Assembly (NCBI GenBank): GCA_009784725.1
Contig: WQXS01000003.1
Location: 62,001-126,000, forward strand
Direction of reading: 5' to 3'
Origin: Oscillospiraceae bacterium
Lineage (GTDB): Bacteria; Bacillota; Clostridia; Oscillospirales; Oscillospiraceae
DNA length: 64,000 nt
Of this stretch, positions 60,771 through 64,000 are shown in pieces (positions within the stretch are counted from its first letter, which is position 1; the number at the start of each line of letters is the position of its first letter). The notes beneath the pieces were generated by a model that searched no databases, was not told where the DNA came from, and was given only the letters and a program-made list of their open reading frames with translations. The translations under genes were made by a program, and so were the position numbers.

Positions 60771-61208
60771 ATGGCACTGGGGGAATTTAGACTCTTCCAA
60801 TTCAAAAGTAAAAAAACGATTCGTGAAGAAAACCGTGTATACGCCGATTGGGCATTCCCGTACGGGGATAATCAAAAAGAAAACCTTTTAGAGCTCATAA
60901 GCAAGTTAAACCCGAAGTTACCGCAAAAGCTTGCACTGGTATCTTTTCTTACATGCAAAGAGCTTTATGAGAATGCTCTGGAAAAATCAGAGTCATCGGA
61001 CGCAGCAGTGGAAAATATGCTTCTTGTCTTAAAAGGCTACAATGAGCTGATAAAAAAGAAAGAAATGCCCTTTTTCCTTGCACTGGTCATAGCAGATACC
61101 AAGGTTGACATGTCATGTGAGTACCCGCCTGCCGAAGATGTTCAAAAACTCATAGATGAGTTTGAAGCAATAAAAAGAGATTCAAAAAAACCCAAAAGCA
61201 AAACATAA
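60771..61208 (+). CDS. Conserved protein of unknown function downstream of alr
   Basis: 145 residues, starting 3 nt after the alr stop, so co-transcribed. MALGEFRLFQFKSKKTIREE leads into helical segments (KLALVSFLTCKELYENALEK) and a Lys-rich tail. No signal peptide, membrane segment or recognised motif. The 3' end runs into A-rich CCAAAAGCAAAACATAAA repeats. Confidence 0.55.
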   Translation: MALGEFRLFQFKSKKTIREENRVYADWAFPYGDNQKENLLELISKLNPKLPQKLALVSFLTCKELYENALEKSESSDAAVENMLLVLKGYNELIKKKEMPFFLALVIADTKVDMSCEYPPAEDVQKLIDEFEAIKRDSKKPKSKT

Positions 61209-61262
61209 AAAATCCAAAAGTAAAACATAAAACCCAAAAGCAAAACATAAAAAATCCCGAAG
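61190..61262. repeat. A-rich tandem repeats after the unknown gene
   Basis: CCAAAAGCAAAACATAAA, CCAAAAGTAAAACATAAA and CCAAAAGCAAAACATAAA occur in a row, the first across the stop codon. They look like slippage-type duplications of the gene end. Confidence 0.6.
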
Positions 61263-61317
61263 CAAAACCTGAAGCAATTAATTTCCGGCAGAAATTAACA
61301 AAGATTGGAGATAACAA

Positions 61318-64000
61318 ATGAGTAAACTCCGCAGGTGCTTTAATGTTTTTTTGGTTACAGTCCTGATACTGTCCGTTTCAGGAATTGCATTCGCAATTGA
61401 AAATTCAAACAGTGCAAACAGTACCGGTGAGCAGATGCATCTGGTTATCGCAACCACCGACAACAGCCCTCTTTCCATTGACCGCTTGCTTTATACAGCC
61501 CTTCGGGATATAAGAATTGAAGTTGATTTTGTTTCTCCTATTGTAAGAGAGGGATATACTCAGGCAAACGATAATGTTATCGACGGTGTAATAGCAGGAT
61601 ATCCGAACCTGCATACCGTATATGAAAACCTGCGTCAGGTACCCGTGATTCTTGAACGGATAAACGTACGTGTATTTGCCCGCGAAGGCAGCCAAATGCG
61701 GATTAACAGCTGGAGCGAGCTTGACGGCCTGCATGTCGGAATACTTGAAAACAGGACATATATCCTCGAAAGACTCCCCGACAGCGTGACAATTACAGAA
61801 AAAGTAACAAGCCGTGCTTTACTTGACGGGCTTGTAAATGAAGAGTACGAGGTTGTTGTCCTTGTCGAACGCGACCATGAAACACACGGGGAAAGACACA
61901 GCATCACCCGCATAGGCGACGTGGATTTGCTTACCGAATACCTGTACATGCATAAATCACACGAAGCACTGATTCCTCAAATTACTTCGGCACTTGAAAA
62001 TCTGATAAATAACGGAACAGCCGATAAAATCCTAAATGATGTTCTTACGCAAGATTCCGATCAGAAAAAAACTGTCGTGCATATTCTTTCTACCAGCATT
62101 GAACTTCAAAGAGAAGACCAATTTATATCCGACCTGAGGGAATCCTTTGTTAATGATATGTCTATTGACTGGATGACAATCAATCTCGATTCAAGGCGTC
62201 ACAGCAGAGGTCAGTTCAGCCTGCCGCTGCTCGCATCAATTCTCCGTGCCGACCTTGTATCAAAAAGTGTAGCGGCGGTAATAGTTTCGGGCGACGTTGC
62301 GCTCGATTTTCTAAAGGACTATTACTACCTGTTTTTCCGAAATGTTCCCGTATTATTTTATGGTACAAGTGAAAGAAGCATAGATGTACTGCAGGATTAT
62401 GACTATCATTATCAATTTACGGGAATCGTAAAAAACATAGAAGCAAAAGCAACAGTTGAACAGGCTCTTATAATGTTCCCGGATACCGAGCGGTTACTCG
62501 TAATTAATGACTTTACAGCCGAAGGGCAAAAGTACAGAGCCGATATAGAAGCTGACTTAACCGGTTTTAGCAGCCACCCGAATCTTTCAATTACATATAA
62601 CGAAAATCTGACAGCAGTGACACTGCTTGAACAAATAGGCGGGCTTTCCGATAATTCACTTTTATTTGTGGGCTCATATTTTGTCGATTCCGAACACCAA
62701 TACTTTACTCTCAGTGAAAGCAAGCGGCTGCTTGAAAGATACAGTAAAACACCAATATTTTCTGTTTATTCAACAGAGCTTGAGTATAATGCCGTAGGCG
62801 GTAAGTGCCTTGATTATCAAAAATACGCAGTTGAGATTTCAACAATGCTGCGTCAGCTGCTCGATGGAAAATCCGCAGAGGAAATACCTATAATTTATGA
62901 TTCAACCTCATTTAACCGCTGGGTATTTGATAAAGAGCAGCTTGATGCTTTTAAATTGAGCAAAAATAATCTGCCCGAAGGCTCTGAAATAATAAACACG
63001 GTTCCATCAATCCGCGAATCCAATCCGCAGTTCTTTGTTTCAATGATAATTATAATGATTGTCGGAACCCTGTTTATTATCGGTGCATGTATTTTTATTA
63101 TAGTAAACCGCAGGCATACAAAGCAAAAAGATATTCTTCAAAATGAACTTGTCATTGAAAAATCAGTTTTGGAAGGAATATTCAATTCCGTTCCTGAGAT
63201 TCTTTTCGCAAAGGACCTTGAACACAACTTCATCCGGATAAATAAAAGCTTTGAAGAACACTTCGGCTGTAAGAGTGAAGATATTGTCGGAAGTAACGGC
63301 TATGGAAACAAACTGCTTGCAAGCGTTGTAGATGATTATATGGAAACCGAAAAAACAGTTTTACGTGAAAAACGCTTTATATTAACGGAAACACGGATTA
63401 AAGGAGTTAGCGGTAATGCACCCGTATTTGAAATTATAGCAACACCGCTTATAAGCAACGGCGAGGTTAAAGGAATCGTCGGGGCTGCATATGATGTTAC
63501 ACACAGGATAAAAATGGAGGAAGCAACACAGGCCGCATCACGGGCAAAAAGCAACTTCCTTGCGAACATGAGCCATGAAATGCGGACACCGCTGACAGCA
63601 GTTATCGGTCTGACAGAACTCACCTTGGAAACCGTCCAGCTTGATGATGAAACATACTCGAATTTAATTAAAGTGTACAGGTCCGGCGAAACAATCTTAA
63701 ACCTTGTAAACGACATTCTGGATATATCAAAAATAGAAGCTGACAGGCTTGCTCTTAACCCGATAAGATTCGACCTTCCGAGCCTTCTTAACGACACGAT
63801 TACACAAAGTGCTCTTTATATTGACGATAAACCCATCAAGCTTGTCTTAAAGCTTGAACCGGATTTACCGAATTACCTGTTCGGTGACGAGCTTCGTATA
63901 AAGCAGCTGCTTAACAACCTGCTCTCCAATGCCTTTAAGTTTACCAAGGAAGGCACTGTTGAGCTTGGCGTGAAATGCCAACGCGACGGTGATGACATTT
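61318..64000 (+). CDS. Membrane sensor histidine kinase with two periplasmic-binding-like domains (cut by window edge)
   Basis: Not in the ORF track because it runs off the right edge; I translated it by hand. ATG 61318 follows GGAG by 7 nt. A signal/anchor (LRRCFNVFLVTVLILSVSGI) precedes an SBP_bac_3-like module (about 35-235, HLVIATTDNSPLSIDRLL). A second sugar-type or ABC_sub_bind-like module follows (about 255-555, VHILSTSIELQREDQFISD). Then comes a membrane segment (FFVSMIIIMIVGTLFIIGAC), a PAS domain, HisKA with NFLANMSHEMRTPLTAVIGL, and the start of the ATPase (LFGDELRIKQLLNNLLSNAF). Receiver domains may follow beyond the edge. Confidence 0.88.
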   Translation, partial: MSKLRRCFNVFLVTVLILSVSGIAFAIENSNSANSTGEQMHLVIATTDNSPLSIDRLLYTALRDIRIEVDFVSPIVREGYTQANDNVIDGVIAGYPNLHTVYENLRQVPVILERINVRVFAREGSQMRINSWSELDGLHVGILENRTYILERLPDSVTITEKVTSRALLDGLVNEEYEVVVLVERDHETHGERHSITRIGDVDLLTEYLYMHKSHEALIPQITSALENLINNGTADKILNDVLTQDSDQKKTVVHILSTSIELQREDQFISDLRESFVNDMSIDWMTINLDSRRHSRGQFSLPLLASILRADLVSKSVAAVIVSGDVALDFLKDYYYLFFRNVPVLFYGTSERSIDVLQDYDYHYQFTGIVKNIEAKATVEQALIMFPDTERLLVINDFTAEGQKYRADIEADLTGFSSHPNLSITYNENLTAVTLLEQIGGLSDNSLLFVGSYFVDSEHQYFTLSESKRLLERYSKTPIFSVYSTELEYNAVGGKCLDYQKYAVEISTMLRQLLDGKSAEEIPIIYDSTSFNRWVFDKEQLDAFKLSKNNLPEGSEIINTVPSIRESNPQFFVSMIIIMIVGTLFIIGACIFIIVNRRHTKQKDILQNELVIEKSVLEGIFNSVPEILFAKDLEHNFIRINKSFEEHFGCKSEDIVGSNGYGNKLLASVVDDYMETEKTVLREKRFILTETRIKGVSGNAPVFEIIATPLISNGEVKGIVGAAYDVTHRIKMEEATQAASRAKSNFLANMSHEMRTPLTAVIGLTELTLETVQLDDETYSNLIKVYRSGETILNLVNDILDISKIEADRLALNPIRFDLPSLLNDTITQSALYIDDKPIKLVLKLEPDLPNYLFGDELRIKQLLNNLLSNAFKFTKEGTVELGVKCQRDGDDI

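Overview
This window reads as a moderately low-GC, Gram-positive anaerobe of the Clostridia (Oscillospirales/Eubacteriales type). The evidence is strong AGGAG ribosome sites with frequent TTG/GTG starts, a dnaG-rpoD operon with a SigA-type sigma factor, a giant 2-hydroxyacyl-CoA dehydratase activase, rubrerythrin, radical SAM and Fe-S proteins, and xylan-directed GH120 and GH43 enzymes as in plant-polymer degraders. No rRNA genes, CRISPR array or complete insertion sequence were seen. Both ends cut genes: nadB on the left and a sensor histidine kinase on the right.

Layout. 1-14.9 kb is core: nadB start, a split chromate transporter, an ABC-F ATPase, tsaB-tsaE, rodA, dgt, dnaG-rpoD and the activase. 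14.9-15.3 kb holds a strong promoter, two short tRNA-like modules, further hairpins and tRNA-Val(GAC). From the 3' end of that tRNA to about 25.25 kb is an accessory island. It carries Mrr-like, HNH, ATPase-TOPRIM (OLD/PARIS-like) and DUF4062-GHKL genes, a decayed second GHKL gene with helically phased 11-bp repeats, ParB/MobC mobilisation remnants, an XRE regulator with three operators, unknown genes and a retropepsin-like protease.

25.3-28.4 kb is an amino-sugar operon (nagB, GH4, BadF-type kinase). 28.5-34.6 kb is a phosphate locus: a PhoR-like sensor with no kinase domain, then pstB1-pstS-pstC-pstA-pstB2-phoU. 34.7-41.4 kb has rubrerythrin, an HD-GYP protein, a lipase-like hydrolase and a glycerol operon (two flavoproteins and glpK). 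41.4-45.6 kb has an SPL-like radical SAM protein, tex and a PfkB kinase. 45.7-48.7 kb is a second, decaying accessory patch (GHKL/Schlafen-type protein, RloC-like ATPase remnant, hsdR remnant). 48.9-61.2 kb has a solute-binding lipoprotein, DUF362, ThuA, DUF2284, HD, GH120, GH43 and ddl-alr.

The most notable observation is in the pst operon. PstB1 keeps Walker A, Q-loop and Walker B but has a ruined signature motif. PstB2 keeps a perfect LSGGQ signature but has lost the Walker A lysine, the Q-loop glutamine and the catalytic glutamate. The lesions are complementary, as expected for an asymmetric heterodimer with one active composite ATP site. Next are the tRNA-like modules in the tRNA-Val leader, two near-perfect long hairpin elements (23- and 31-bp arms), and phased AAGCGAY repeats attached to GHKL-wHTH genes.
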